Below are positions 10,491-19,882 of a DNA stretch of 64,000 bases, piece after piece (the first letter of the stretch is position 1; each line of letters opens with the position of its first letter). The translations under genes and the position numbers were made by a program. Source of the stretch: Palleronia salina (GTDB lineage: Bacteria > Pseudomonadota > Alphaproteobacteria > Rhodobacterales > Rhodobacteraceae); NCBI RefSeq assembly GCF_900141995.1, contig NZ_FQZA01000010.1, positions 1 to 64,000 of the forward strand. The letters are read 5' to 3'. The notes below the pieces were generated by a model. The model saw only the letters and a list, made by a program, of their open reading frames with translations, did not search any database and had not been told where the DNA came from.

Positions 10491-11414
10491 CTAGTCCCCG
10501 CCCAGGGACAGCGTGTGCTCGCGCAGCCAGGCCATGAAACGGCGCCCGTCGCCGGCATGCGCTGCGACGGTTTCGGGCGCGATGGGGTGCCCCACGACGG
10601 GGCGCTGCGGCTTGTTCAGCGCGCGCACCACCTCGTGCAGCAGCAGCCCCTGCCGCAGCACCGGCGACAGCTTGTCGGCCACCTGGTAGGCGCGCGAATT
10701 GGCGCCGGGAAACCGGACCGGGACCACCGCGGCGCCCGAGCGCTGGATCATCTTGGCTGTGAAGGGGTTCCAGGGCGGCTCGACCACGGGGCCGAACGCC
10801 GTTTCCGACGCTGCCACCACGCCCGAGGGGAACAGCACCACGCAGCCGCCACGTGCCAGGTGCGCCATGGCGGCCTTCCGCATCTCGAGGCTTTGCTGCA
10901 ACGCGTCCGGTTCGTGGGCGAAGGGCACCGGGATCATGAATCGGTCGATCTCGACCACGCCGGTCAGCAGCGAGCGGGTCAGGATCTTGTAGTCGGTGCG
11001 CCGCCGCCCGATGAGCTCGGCCAGGACCATGCCGTCGACCAGCCCGTGGGGGTGGTTCGCGGTGATGACCAGCGGGCCCGTTGCCGGAATCCGGTCGATC
11101 TGCTCGTCGGGTGTCTCCAGCGAAATCCCCATGACACCGAGGGCCTGCGCCCAGAAGGGCTGGCCGTGCGGCACGCCCATGGCTTCGAACCGGCGGATCA
11201 GCCGTAGTAGGCGCAGCTTGCCGGTGCAGAACTCCATGCTCTGGATGATGCGGCGCTGGACCGGGTGCGGAAAGGTCGTGGCATAGCTCAGGCGGCGGCG
11301 GTCATAGCTCTGTTCCGACAGGCTGCTGCCATCGCCCTGCCCGGCCAGTGCGGGCGCGGGCGTATCGGGCTTGCCCAGTCGGGCGGCCCGCTTGAAGGCC
11401 AGGGAATTGGTCAT
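10491..11414 (-). CDS. Lysophospholipid acyltransferase family protein
   Basis: A 307-residue member of the PlsC-type superfamily, which transfers acyl chains to lysophosphatidate or other acceptors at the inner membrane. The catalytic motif appears as NHPHGLVDG (the HX4D box) and the later block as FPSGVV, in place of the usual FPEGT. A final conserved block includes VPVRFPGANSR. This variant is closer to the hemolysin-like acyltransferases, some of which make ornithine lipids, than to classic PlsC. I use the ATG at 11414; a GTG at 11447 overlaps the HPr stop codon and would add 11 residues and allow coupling. Confidence 0.8.
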   Translation of the reverse strand: MTNSLAFKRAARLGKPDTPAPALAGQGDGSSLSEQSYDRRRLSYATTFPHPVQRRIIQSMEFCTGKLRLLRLIRRFEAMGVPHGQPFWAQALGVMGISLETPDEQIDRIPATGPLVITANHPHGLVDGMVLAELIGRRRTDYKILTRSLLTGVVEIDRFMIPVPFAHEPDALQQSLEMRKAAMAHLARGGCVVLFPSGVVAASETAFGPVVEPPWNPFTAKMIQRSGAAVVPVRFPGANSRAYQVADKLSPVLRQGLLLHEVVRALNKPQRPVVGHPIAPETVAAHAGDGRRFMAWLREHTLSLGGD

Positions 11415-11443
11415 CGCGGCGCTCTCGCTCCTCCCAGCTGGCG

Positions 11444-11713
11444 TCACATACCCTCGCCAAACCGGTCGGCCACAAGGGCGGCAATGGCATCGGCCAACGC
11501 GTCGGCCTCGGGTCCGGTGGTTTCCACCTCGATCGTGGTGCCGCGTGACGCCGCCAGCATCAAGAGCCCCATTATACTGTCGCCTGCGGCCGATTGACCA
11601 TCCCGGTAGATCTGGGCCTGGGCGTCGAAGCCTTCCACGGTTTCGACCAGCTTGGCCGACGCACGCGCGTGCAGGCCCTTCTCGTTGATGATTTCAAGGC
11701 TGCGGGTCGCCAT
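11444..11713 (-). CDS. ptsH: HPr phosphocarrier protein
   Basis: HPr carries phosphate from PTS enzyme I to EIIA proteins. In this group it is mainly regulatory. The 89-residue protein has the active His-15 in KGLHARAS and the regulatory Ser-46 in GDSIMGLLML, which the HPr kinase encoded at 12290 would phosphorylate. It follows the EIIA gene without a spacer. No EI or sugar permease gene is in the window. Confidence 0.95.
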   Translation of the reverse strand: MATRSLEIINEKGLHARASAKLVETVEGFDAQAQIYRDGQSAAGDSIMGLLMLAASRGTTIEVETTGPEADALADAIAALVADRFGEGM

Positions 11714-12133
11714 TCACCGTTTGCCCCCGGCGATGCGCAGGTCGGGCTGCGGCTCGGACATGGAGTCGATATATTTGCGGCCGGCCATCAGGGATGCGCT
11801 AACCGCCTCGCCCACGCTCAGGTGGCGGGACTTCGCGAGCTTGATGAGCAGCGGCAGGTTGGCGCCGTAGACGATGCGCCGGTCATCGGGGTTGCACGCC
11901 AGCAGCGACAGGTTCGACGGAGAACCGCCGAACATGTCCGTCGCCACCACGACGCCGTCACCTGAGTCGACCTCATCCGCGGCGGCACAGATCTCGGCTT
12001 GCTTTCTTCCGCGGTCGCATTCGGGCTCGATCGAGATCGCGCGCACGCCGGATTGCCGGCCGACGACATGCTCGACGGCGGACAAGAATTCCTGAGCAAG
12101 CCCACCATGGGCGACGATGACGATGCCGATCAC
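11714..12133 (-). CDS. PTS EIIA component, mannose (EIIA-Man) type
   Basis: A 139-residue EIIA-Man domain protein that accepts phosphate from HPr, with active His-9 in IVIVAHGGLAQEFL. The later VVVATDMFGGSPSNL block is also typical. I chose the GTG at 12133, preceded by AAAGGG at 8 nt, since the family begins directly with this strand; a longer frame to 12169 adds an unlikely basic leader. No EIIB, EIIC or EIID genes are present, so a regulatory role in carbon or nitrogen sensing is likelier than sugar uptake. Confidence 0.9.
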   Translation of the reverse strand: MIGIVIVAHGGLAQEFLSAVEHVVGRQSGVRAISIEPECDRGRKQAEICAAADEVDSGDGVVVATDMFGGSPSNLSLLACNPDDRRIVYGANLPLLIKLAKSRHLSVGEAVSASLMAGRKYIDSMSEPQPDLRIAGGKR

Positions 12134-12289
12134 GGCGTGAACCCTTTGCCTGTGCCGCGATCTTTCCACGCGCGGCGTTCAAGCTCCCTTATAAAATTTG
12201 ACACCCCGGACACAGGATCCGCAAGCGCTTTCGCCGCAGCTGCGAGAGGCCAGACGGATATGTGATGCGCTTGCGCTAGGAAATCCGCG

Positions 12290-12721
12290 TCAGGGATCGT
12301 CAGCGCGTCCGCCCTTCATCCATTGCAGAATCGCATGAGGCAGAGATGGGTTCGCACGCCCGAGGATCAAAGGGACCGCGATGTCGCAGTGCGCCCAGCT
12401 GCGTTTTGGCGGGATGCGGTCAGCTTCGGCTTGGTCGAGATCGACGGCCAGCGCGATGGGCGTGGGCGGTGCGGGATCGGCAAATAGGATGCCGACGCCG
12501 CGCGCCTCGATCCGGCCCAAAAGGGTCTTCGGAGCCCAGGCCAGGAGGCGCTGGTCACGCGGGGCAAGGCAGGTGCGGTCATCGGCGATCAGGCGCGCGC
12601 CATGTGCCATTAATGTCAGCGCGAGGCTGGACTTGCCCGCGCCCGCCGCGCCCAGAATAAGGACACCCCGCCCCCAGAGGGCCACCGCGCTGGCATGGAC
12701 CAGCGCGGGGTCGCCCGGCAT
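12290..12721 (-). CDS. hprK: HPr kinase/phosphorylase, short alphaproteobacterial form
   Basis: HprK phosphorylates and dephosphorylates HPr on Ser-46. This 143-residue form has only the C-terminal catalytic domain: P-loop GAAGAGKSS (residues 24-32) and the RLIADD block. It lacks the N-terminal domain of Firmicute enzymes, as is usual in alphaproteobacteria. Its start overlaps the chvG stop (TGATG). A 156-bp spacer, not rapZ, follows before the EIIA gene. Confidence 0.92.
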   Translation of the reverse strand: MPGDPALVHASAVALWGRGVLILGAAGAGKSSLALTLMAHGARLIADDRTCLAPRDQRLLAWAPKTLLGRIEARGVGILFADPAPPTPIALAVDLDQAEADRIPPKRSWAHCDIAVPLILGRANPSLPHAILQWMKGGRADDP

Positions 12722-14442
12722 CAGACCGGAAGGCCGACCACGAAGCGCGCGCCCAGCGGCTCGGACGTGGGATCGGCATCCGTGGGCTGGATGTTCTCGG
12801 CCCAGATCACGCCGCCATGCGCCTCGACGATCTGCTTGGAGATCGCGAGGCCGAGGCCCGAGTTGTTGCCGAACTGGCCCTCGGGCCGTTCCGAGTAGAA
12901 GCGGTTGAAGATCTTGCCCAGCGCGCTTTCCGGGATGCCGGGGCCGGTATCCTCGACCACCACCAGGACGCGGTTGTCACGGCGCCGCGCCCAGATACGG
13001 ATGGCGTCACCCTCGTCGCAGAACGAGATCGCGTTGGTCAGGAGATTCACGAAGACCTGCGCCAGCCGGCTTTCCAGGCCGTCGATGATGATCGGATCCT
13101 TGGGCAGGTCCGCGATGAACTCGACCTTCTTCTCGGCGGCCTCGCGGCCAAGGTATTCCGCGATATTGCTGAGCATGGCCAGGAGGTTGAAACACTCTTC
13201 CTCCTCCTTCACCAGTTCGCTGTCCAGCCGCGATGCGTTCGAGATGTCGCTGACCAGCCGGTCGAGGCGGCGCACGTCGTGGTCGATCACGTCCAGCAGC
13301 TTGTCGCGATGCTCTTCCTTCTTGACGAAGCGCAGGCTGCCCACCGCCGAGCGGAGCGAGGCAAGCGGGTTCTTGATCTCGTGGGCCACGTCTGCGGCGA
13401 ACTGCTCGTTGGCGTCGATCCGGTCGTAAAGCGCGGCGACCATCCCGCGCAGCGCGCCGGAAAGCCGCCCGATCTCGTCCGGTCGGGCGCTCAGATCGGG
13501 AATGCGGATACGCGAGGGGCGGACCGTGCGGGCGTTCTTGTCGCGCCCGATCTCGGCCGCGGCGGCAAGGTCCGACAACGGGTTGGCGATGGTCGAGGCC
13601 AGAACGAGGCTCAGGCCGATGCTGACGAGGATGGCGATGACGAACATCTGCAGCACCTGCTCGCGCTCGGCCCTGACAAGGCGGTCGATCTCGCCCGCGC
13701 CCGACGTCAGGCCGACCACGCCAAGGATCTCGTCGCCCTGCATGATGGGCGAGGCGACGGCGAAGATCACCCGGCCGTCGCGCACCAGCCCGGTTTCGAC
13801 CTGGGTCTCGCCACGATAGGTGCGCGCCACGAGGTTGGCGGCCAGCCGTTCGGTTTCGGCCTCGGCCTGCGCCGGATCTTCCTTGGCAAGAAGCGATGCC
13901 ACGCTGGTCCAGACGGTATCCAGCGCATCCGAGATGACGGTTCTTCTATTGTCCTCGTTCACCCCGCGCACGGCGATGGCTTCCCGCGCGGGCAACTCGC
14001 GCGTGGTGGCGATGATGCGCTGGTCACGATCGAAGACGAAGGCCTCGGAATTCGGGTTCAGCTTGACCGCTTCGAGCGTGGCCTTGGCGTCGAGCCCCAA
14101 GCCGAAGCGGGCATCGGGGTCCTGGAGAAGCTGCGCTTCGAAGGCCGAGGTTAGCAGCGCCGCCTCGTTCACCAGCGCCGCCTCGCGCTGCATCACCAGC
14201 GAGTCCCGGAACGGGTTGAGGAACAGCACCCCCGCGACCAGCACCATGATGGCCAGCAGGTTGAAGGTGATGATCTTGCGCGCCAGAGGCGAGCGGTTCA
14301 TCGACAGCAGCCCGCGGCGATCGTGCTTGGTGCGAAGCTCGCGTTCGGCCGTGGCGTCCGCGCGCACCCAGTCCTCGCCCAGCACGACCTTGGCCTGCTG
14401 GTTGCCCTTCTGCGGGAGGTCTGCCTCGGACGCCATGGTCAT
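12721..14442 (-). CDS. chvG: Sensor histidine kinase ChvG
   Basis: ChvG is the membrane sensor of the ChvG/ChvI system, which responds to acid or envelope stress and host contact in rhizobia and Agrobacterium. The 573-residue protein has a cytoplasmic basic N-terminus, TM1 at about residues 58-76, a periplasmic sensor region, a second TM, a HAMP linker, the H-box DVAHEIKNPLASLRSA and a HATPase domain with the N-box LTNAISFC, DTGPGIP and GLGLAISKQI. The ATG at 14442 lies 4 bp after the chvI stop; the longer open frame overlaps chvI and is rejected. It forms one transcription unit with chvI and hprK. Confidence 0.94.
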   Translation of the reverse strand: MTMASEADLPQKGNQQAKVVLGEDWVRADATAERELRTKHDRRGLLSMNRSPLARKIITFNLLAIMVLVAGVLFLNPFRDSLVMQREAALVNEAALLTSAFEAQLLQDPDARFGLGLDAKATLEAVKLNPNSEAFVFDRDQRIIATTRELPAREAIAVRGVNEDNRRTVISDALDTVWTSVASLLAKEDPAQAEAETERLAANLVARTYRGETQVETGLVRDGRVIFAVASPIMQGDEILGVVGLTSGAGEIDRLVRAEREQVLQMFVIAILVSIGLSLVLASTIANPLSDLAAAAEIGRDKNARTVRPSRIRIPDLSARPDEIGRLSGALRGMVAALYDRIDANEQFAADVAHEIKNPLASLRSAVGSLRFVKKEEHRDKLLDVIDHDVRRLDRLVSDISNASRLDSELVKEEEECFNLLAMLSNIAEYLGREAAEKKVEFIADLPKDPIIIDGLESRLAQVFVNLLTNAISFCDEGDAIRIWARRRDNRVLVVVEDTGPGIPESALGKIFNRFYSERPEGQFGNNSGLGLAISKQIVEAHGGVIWAENIQPTDADPTSEPLGARFVVGLPV

Positions 14443-14446
14443 GGCG

Positions 14447-15148
14447 CTATTCTTCGTTGTAACGGTAGCCGATACCGTAGAGCGTCTCGATCGCCGAGAA
14501 GTCGTTGTCGACCGACCGCATCTTCTTGCGCAGGCGCTTGATGTGGCTGTCGATGGTCCGGTCGTCCACGTAGACCTGGTCGTCGTAGGCGACATCCATC
14601 AGCTGGTCGCGCGATTTGACGAAGCCCGGCCGCTGCGCCAGCGCCTGCAGCAGCAGGAACTCGGTCACGGTCAGCGAAACGTCCTTGCCCTTCCAGGTCA
14701 CGGCGTGACGCGCCGGGTCCATCTTCAGCTCGCCCCGGGTCATCACCTGGCTCGCCTCGACCTCGGTCACTTCCTCGCCCGACAGGACCTCCTGCCGGCG
14801 CAGGAGCGCGCGGATGCGTTCGACCAGCAGGCGCTGGCTGAACGGCTTCTTCACGTAGTCGTCGGCGCCCATGCGCAGGCCCAGGACCTCGTCGATCTCG
14901 TCATCCTTGGACGTGAGGAAGATCACGGGCATCGCGGTCTTCTGGCGGACGCGCTGCAACAGGTCCATGCCGTCCATGCGGGGCATCTTGATGTCGAACA
15001 CGGCCATGTCCGGCAGCTTGCGGTTGAAGGCATCCAGGGCCTGCTGGCCGTCGTTGTAGGTCTCGACCTCGAAGCCCTCGGCCTCGAGCGTCATGGCGAC
15101 GGACGTCAGGATGTTCCTGTCGTCATCCACCAATGCAATCTTCGACAT
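14447..15148 (-). CDS. chvI: Response regulator ChvI
   Basis: ChvI is the OmpR/PhoB-class DNA-binding regulator phosphorylated by ChvG. The 233-residue protein has a receiver domain with phosphoacceptor Asp-52 in [11 protein letters not shown], the acidic DDD triplet at residues 8-10, and Lys in [12 protein letters not shown]-terminal winged-helix domain ends [26 protein letters not shown]. It is divergent from pckA, the arrangement seen in rhizobia. Control of pckA is plausible but not shown by sequence alone. Confidence 0.95.
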   Translation of the reverse strand: MSKIALVDDDRNILTSVAMTLEAEGFEVETYNDGQQALDAFNRKLPDMAVFDIKMPRMDGMDLLQRVRQKTAMPVIFLTSKDDEIDEVLGLRMGADDYVKKPFSQRLLVERIRALLRRQEVLSGEEVTEVEASQVMTRGELKMDPARHAVTWKGKDVSLTVTEFLLLQALAQRPGFVKSRDQLMDVAYDDQVYVDDRTIDSHIKRLRKKMRSVDNDFSAIETLYGIGYRYNEE

Positions 15149-15480
15149 GGGATGTGTCCTTATACTGCGCGATTTTTGCCTGGTCGAATTATTGTCTTAT
15201 TTTTCGTCATAATCCCGGTTTGGACCGACCAAGGCAACAGATTTCGCGAATCACCGACTTATCCTCCCCGTGATCTGGCAGGAAAGTCGTTAATGATGGC
15301 TAAATTATCGCAGTGGGCCGCCCGCAGGCTTCCCTAGCGTTACCCGGGTAATTTGATTGCGCTAAACCGTCTTCTGTTATCGATAACCGTCAATCCTGTC
15401 ACTATCTCGCGCCATTCTGTTATGCTAACAGCCCGCGTGGCCGGCAGCCCGCCGGTCGGAATGACGGAGCGCGAGCGACC
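15149..15480. promoter_or_regulatory. Divergent chvI/pckA control region (332 bp)
   Basis: No gene is seen here. The part near chvI is AT-rich for this genome (around 15165-15215). The part near pckA holds two palindromes: GTTATCGATAAC, a perfect 12-mer at 15376-15387, and CTGTTA-TGC-TAACAG at 15417-15431. The second lies 50 bp before the pckA start. Both share GTTA/TAAC half-sites and are natural operator candidates for ChvI or another carbon regulator. Confidence 0.55.
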
Positions 15481-17079
15481 ATGACCGACGGCATCTGCAA
15501 CCCCGACCACACGCTGGAGCATCAGGGCATCACCGGGCTCGGGTCCGTCCAGTACAACCTGACCGAACCCCTGTTGATGGAAGCCGCGCTGGGTCGGGGT
15601 GAAGGCAAGATCGGCCAGGGCGGCACCCTTCTGGTGGCCACCGGCAAGCACACGGGCCGCTCGCCCAAGGACAAGTTCGTCGTTCGCACCCCGTCGGTCG
15701 AGGACAGCATCTGGTGGGAGAACAACCCGCCGATGGAGCCCGCCAAGTTCGACGCGCTGCACGCCGACATGCTGGAGCACATGAAAGGCCGCGATTACTT
15801 CGTCCAGGATCTTTTCGGCGGTGCCGATCCCGCGCACCGGCTGGACGTGCGGGTCATCACCGAGCTTGCCTGGCACGGCCTTTTCATCCGTCACCTTCTG
15901 CGCCGGCCCGACCGCGACGCGCTGGCCGAGTTCACGCCCGATTTCACCATCATCAACTGCCCCAGCTTCAAGGCCGACCCCGCGAAGCACGGCTGCCGGT
16001 CCGATACCGTCATCGCCATCAACATGGACGCCAAGCTGATCCTGATCGGCGGGACCGAGTACGCGGGCGAGAACAAGAAATCGGTCTTCACCCTGCTGAA
16101 CTACCTTCTGCCCGAGAAGGGCATCATGCCCATGCATTGCTCGGCCAACCACGCGCCGGGCAACCCCGTCGACACCGCCGTCTTCTTCGGCCTGTCGGGC
16201 ACCGGCAAGACCACCCTGTCGGCCGACCCCGCCCGCGTGCTGATCGGCGACGACGAACACGGCTGGTCGGACCGCGGCACCTTCAACTTCGAAGGCGGCT
16301 GCTACGCCAAGACCATCGGCCTCGACCCGGAGGCCGAGCCCGAGATCTTCGCGACCACCCAGAAATTCGCCACCGTGATCGAGAACATGGTCTTTGATCC
16401 CGACACGCGCGACCTGGACTTCGACGATGACAGCCTCACGGCCAACATGCGCTGCGCCTACCCGCTGAACTATATCTCGAACGCGTCGGACACGGCCCTG
16501 GGCGGGCACCCCAAGAACGTCATCATGCTGACCTGCGACGCCTTCGGCGTGCTGCCCCCCATCGCGCGGCTGACGCCCGCGCAGGCGATGTATCACTTCC
16601 TGTCGGGTTTCACCGCCAAGGTGGCCGGGACCGAGCGCGGCGTGACCGAGCCGCAGCCGACCTTCTCGACCTGTTTCGGCGCGCCCTTCATGCCGCGCCG
16701 CCCCGAGGTCTACGGCGAGCTGCTGAAGAAGAAGATCGCCAAGCACGGCGCGACCTGCTGGCTGGTGAACACCGGCTGGACCGGCGGCGCCTTCGGGGAA
16801 GGCCAGCGGATGCCGATCAAGGCCACCCGCGCGCTGCTGTCGGCCGCGCTGGACGGGTCGCTGGAAAAGGCGCCGTTCCGCAAGGATCCGAATTTCGGCT
16901 TCGACGTGCCGACCTCGGTCGCCGGTGTGCCGGACGTGCTGCTCAACCCGCGCCGCACCTGGGACGACAGCGCGGCCTACGACGCGCAGGCGGCGAAACT
17001 GGTCAAGATGTTCTCGGACAACTTCGCCCAGTACGAAACGCATATCGACGACGACGTGCGCGCCATCGCGCTGGGATAA
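15481..17079 (+). CDS. pckA: Phosphoenolpyruvate carboxykinase (ATP)
   Basis: PckA converts oxaloacetate and ATP to phosphoenolpyruvate, CO2 and ADP, the entry step of gluconeogenesis from C4 acids. The 532-residue product has the substrate motif [12 protein letters not shown] (residues 55-66), the P-loop GLSGTGKTT (237-245) and the metal/nucleotide block IGDDEHGW. These identify the ATP-dependent type. It is monocistronic, ends at a strong terminator, and is divergent from chvI. In an organism using the ethylmalonyl-CoA pathway it would draw off the resulting malate and succinate. Confidence 0.98.
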   Translation: MTDGICNPDHTLEHQGITGLGSVQYNLTEPLLMEAALGRGEGKIGQGGTLLVATGKHTGRSPKDKFVVRTPSVEDSIWWENNPPMEPAKFDALHADMLEHMKGRDYFVQDLFGGADPAHRLDVRVITELAWHGLFIRHLLRRPDRDALAEFTPDFTIINCPSFKADPAKHGCRSDTVIAINMDAKLILIGGTEYAGENKKSVFTLLNYLLPEKGIMPMHCSANHAPGNPVDTAVFFGLSGTGKTTLSADPARVLIGDDEHGWSDRGTFNFEGGCYAKTIGLDPEAEPEIFATTQKFATVIENMVFDPDTRDLDFDDDSLTANMRCAYPLNYISNASDTALGGHPKNVIMLTCDAFGVLPPIARLTPAQAMYHFLSGFTAKVAGTERGVTEPQPTFSTCFGAPFMPRRPEVYGELLKKKIAKHGATCWLVNTGWTGGAFGEGQRMPIKATRALLSAALDGSLEKAPFRKDPNFGFDVPTSVAGVPDVLLNPRRTWDDSAAYDAQAAKLVKMFSDNFAQYETHIDDDVRAIALG

Positions 17080-17105
17080 GCGCCGAAAGATCCGTGATTT
17101 TCCGA

Positions 17106-17136
17106 GGGGGATCGCCACCGGCGGTCCCCTTTATTT
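17106..17136 (+). terminator. Intrinsic terminator of pckA
   Basis: GGGGATCGCC pairs with GGCGGTCCCC (one G-U pair) around a 3-nt loop, followed by TTTATTT. It is 27 bp after the pckA stop. Confidence 0.85.
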
Positions 17137-17154
17137 CATGCGGGATGGTGGCGG

Positions 17155-17925
17155 TCAGCCGATCAGGCCGCGCCGGATCAGGTTCAGCCCGGCCACGATC
17201 AGCACGATCAGGGTGATCTTGCGAAACTTCTCCTGGTCGAGCCGGTCGCCCAGCTGGAACCCCACCCATATACCTAGCGCCGCGGGCACCAGCAGCATGA
17301 GCGAGAACGGCACCGTCTCGCGGTTCAGCACGCCCGATTGCAGGTGCCCGGCCAAAAGCGCGACCGACCCAAGGCCGTAGACCACCCCCTGCACCGCCAG
17401 TTGCCGCGCCTTAAGCGTGTCGAGCGCCAGCAGGTACAGCACCGTCGGCGGCCCCCAGGTGCCCGCCAGCCCGCCCAGCGTGCCGGACGCCAACCCAAGC
17501 CCCCAGTCGGCCAGGGTCCGGCGGTGGGGCGGTATCCTGAACCGCACGCCAAGAAGTTGCAGCGCCGACAGGACCACCACCGGGATGCCCAGCACGAGAT
17601 ACATGGTCTGGGCCGGGATCACCGTCACGAACTGCGCCGAGATCAGGATCATCACGAAGACGATCAGGATGTAGCGGCGATAATCCACGATGGCGTCCCA
17701 GGCCGCCCCCAGCCCCGCGCGCAGCACCTGCAGGCCGTTCGACATGAGGATCGGCAGCACGATGCCGGCCACCACCAGCCGGGGCTCGACAAGGACCGAG
17801 ATGCCCGAGATCATCACCAGAGGCATCGCGAAGCCCACCGCGCCCTTCACGAACCCGGCGACAAGGGTGACGCACGCCGCGTAAAGCAGCACGGAGGGGC
17901 TGAGCAGGTCGGTAAGGGCATCCAT
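17155..17925 (-). CDS. TauE/SafE family membrane transporter
   Basis: A 256-residue integral membrane protein with about eight hydrophobic segments and the duplicated TauE/SafE pattern: GFVKGAVGFAMPLVMISGIS near the start, echoed by LGLASGTLGGLAGTWGPP in the second half. The family exports sulfite, sulfoacetate or other small organic anions; the actual substrate is unknown. It is convergent with pckA and divergent from the acyl-CoA dehydrogenase. Confidence 0.88.
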   Translation of the reverse strand: MDALTDLLSPSVLLYAACVTLVAGFVKGAVGFAMPLVMISGISVLVEPRLVVAGIVLPILMSNGLQVLRAGLGAAWDAIVDYRRYILIVFVMILISAQFVTVIPAQTMYLVLGIPVVVLSALQLLGVRFRIPPHRRTLADWGLGLASGTLGGLAGTWGPPTVLYLLALDTLKARQLAVQGVVYGLGSVALLAGHLQSGVLNRETVPFSLMLLVPAALGIWVGFQLGDRLDQEKFRKITLIVLIVAGLNLIRRGLIG

Positions 17926-17962
17926 GGCGCGACTTAGGCGCAGCCCGTGTCGGGGTGCCAGT

Positions 17963-17996
17963 GAAAACGACGCAACAAAGTCGCTGCGTCATTTTC
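17963..17996. repeat. Inverted repeat between tauE-like gene and mcd
   Basis: GAAAACGACGCA (17963-17974) and TGCGTCATTTTC (17985-17996) form 12-nt arms with a single mismatch and a 10-nt loop. The site is 37 bp before the transporter start and 93 bp before the dehydrogenase start. It could be an operator for either divergent gene; no T-run supports termination. Confidence 0.45.
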
Positions 17997-18088
17997 GTGC
18001 AAAAGCGGTGATCCGTTTGAAATCTTCTTGCGCGTCGGACGTCGGCGGGCTAGGCCCCTTCGCAACTGCAGCATAAGGAAGACCCGCG

Positions 18089-19780
18089 ATGCCCCATGAC
18101 GGACAGGACCTGACCGATCTGACCGCCCCCAGCGCCGTGCTGAAGAACCTGCTGTCGCTGACCGCCGACGCCCTGCCCGCCGCCGACGCGCTTTTGGCCA
18201 CGGCGAAGGACCGGCTGCGTGCGCGCGTTACCGAGAATGACCGCGTCTCGGCCAAGCTGATCGAAGCCAACCAGACCGCGGCGCACGGGCTGGCCTGGCT
18301 CGCGACCTACGTGCAGGCGCTGCACCAGATGCACGACTGGGCGACACGGCTGGACGCGTCCGGGCATCTGCGCCCGCTCGAGCGCCTGATCCTCCAGGTC
18401 GCCTTCGGCGAATACCTGTCGCAGATGTCGGGCGGCCTGCCCATGAGCCAGGGCGAAATGCTGCGCCCGCAGGACCTGGAGCTCGGGGCCGACGATCTGG
18501 CCGCCTTCGCCACCGACGCGGTCACGACCCTCAGCCGCCAGGGCAACACCCAGTCCGCCCGGAGCGAGCTGGTGGCCCTGATGCAGGAGCAGTCGGCCGA
18601 GATCACCGTCGGCCGCTCGGGCCTCGACGACGAGCTCGAGATGATCCGCGAGCAGTTCCGCCGCTTTTGCGTCGACCGCGTGGAGCCCTACGCCCACGAA
18701 TGGCACCTGAAAGACGAGCTGATCCCGATGGAGGTCATCCAGGAGATGGCCGAGCTGGGCGTCTTCGGCCTGACCATCCCTGAACAATACGGCGGCTTCG
18801 GCCTGTCGAAGGCCTCCATGTGCGTGGTGAGCGAGGAGCTGTCGCGCGGCTATATCGGCGTGGGCAGCCTTGGCACCCGCTCCGAGATCGCAGCCGAGTT
18901 GATCCTTTGCGGCGGCACCGAGGCGCAGAAGGAAAAGTGGCTTCCCGGTCTCGCCTCGGCCGAGATCCTGCCCACGGCCGTCTTCACCGAACCCAACACC
19001 GGATCGGATCTCGGGTCGCTGCGCACCAAGGCCACCCGCGACGGCGACGACTGGGTGCTGAACGGCAACAAGACCTGGATCACCCACGCCGCGCGCACGC
19101 AGGTGATGACCGTGCTGGCCCGCACGGTGCCGGGCACCAACGACTATCGTGGCCTCAGCATGTTCCTGGCAGAGAAGACCCCCGGCACCGACGATGCCCC
19201 GTGGCAGGACCCTGGCATCTCGGGCGGCGAGATCGAGGTGCTCGGCTATCGCGGTATGAAGGAATACACCGTCAATTTCGACGACTTCCGCGTGGCGGGC
19301 GACAACCTGCTGGGCGGCGAGGAAGGCCAGGGCTTCAAACAGCTCATGGAGACGTTCGAGTCCGCCCGCATCCAGACCGCGGCCCGGGCGATCGGCGTGG
19401 CGCAATCGGCGCTGGACGCCTCCATGCGCTATGCCACCGACCGCAAGCAGTTCGGCAAGGCCCTGATCGCCTTCCCTCGGGTGAGCGGGAAGCTGGCGAT
19501 GATGGCGGTCGAGATCGCGGTGGCCCGCCAGCTGACCTATTTCAGCGCCTTCCAGAAGGATGCCGGCAAGCGCTGCGACCTCGAAGCGGGCATGGCCAAG
19601 CTGCTGGGCGCCCGCGTGGCCTGGGCGGCGGCCGATAACGGGTTGCAGATCCACGGCGGCAACGGCTTCGCGCTGGAATACCCGATCAGCCGCATCCTGT
19701 GCGACGCGCGGATCCTGAACATCTTCGAAGGCGCGGCCGAGATCCAGGCGCAGGTCATCGCGCGCCGGCTTCTGGGGTAA
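18089..19780 (+). CDS. mcd: Acyl-CoA dehydrogenase, probable (2S)-methylsuccinyl-CoA dehydrogenase
   Basis: Mcd oxidises (2S)-methylsuccinyl-CoA to mesaconyl-CoA in the ethylmalonyl-CoA pathway and passes electrons to ETF. The product is 563 residues, about 170 longer than ordinary acyl-CoA dehydrogenases. An N-terminal helical extension precedes a full ACAD fold (FTEPNTGSDLGSLRTKA, then GIAQSAL-like and RKQFGKAL blocks). The catalytic Glu is in IFEGAAEIQ near residue 547. An N-terminal extension of this size is, to my knowledge, characteristic of Mcd. Other pathway genes (ccr, ecm, mch) are not in the window. A generic long acyl-CoA dehydrogenase is the alternative. Confidence 0.82.
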   Translation: MPHDGQDLTDLTAPSAVLKNLLSLTADALPAADALLATAKDRLRARVTENDRVSAKLIEANQTAAHGLAWLATYVQALHQMHDWATRLDASGHLRPLERLILQVAFGEYLSQMSGGLPMSQGEMLRPQDLELGADDLAAFATDAVTTLSRQGNTQSARSELVALMQEQSAEITVGRSGLDDELEMIREQFRRFCVDRVEPYAHEWHLKDELIPMEVIQEMAELGVFGLTIPEQYGGFGLSKASMCVVSEELSRGYIGVGSLGTRSEIAAELILCGGTEAQKEKWLPGLASAEILPTAVFTEPNTGSDLGSLRTKATRDGDDWVLNGNKTWITHAARTQVMTVLARTVPGTNDYRGLSMFLAEKTPGTDDAPWQDPGISGGEIEVLGYRGMKEYTVNFDDFRVAGDNLLGGEEGQGFKQLMETFESARIQTAARAIGVAQSALDASMRYATDRKQFGKALIAFPRVSGKLAMMAVEIAVARQLTYFSAFQKDAGKRCDLEAGMAKLLGARVAWAAADNGLQIHGGNGFALEYPISRILCDARILNIFEGAAEIQAQVIARRLLG

Positions 19781-19882
19781 GGGGGACGGGCGGGCCGCTC
19801 GGGGTCCGCAGGTGCGTGTCCGCGTTGGCTGAGGCGCGTCGCTGCCGTTGCCCCGCCGACGCGGATTGACGGGTATCGCCAT

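Noticed and set aside
12134-12289. Hidden rapZ remnant or promoter for the EIIA gene
   Set aside because: No P-loop or RapZ C-domain residues are visible in any frame. A TATAAG stands on the minus strand, but no good -35 is at the right distance.
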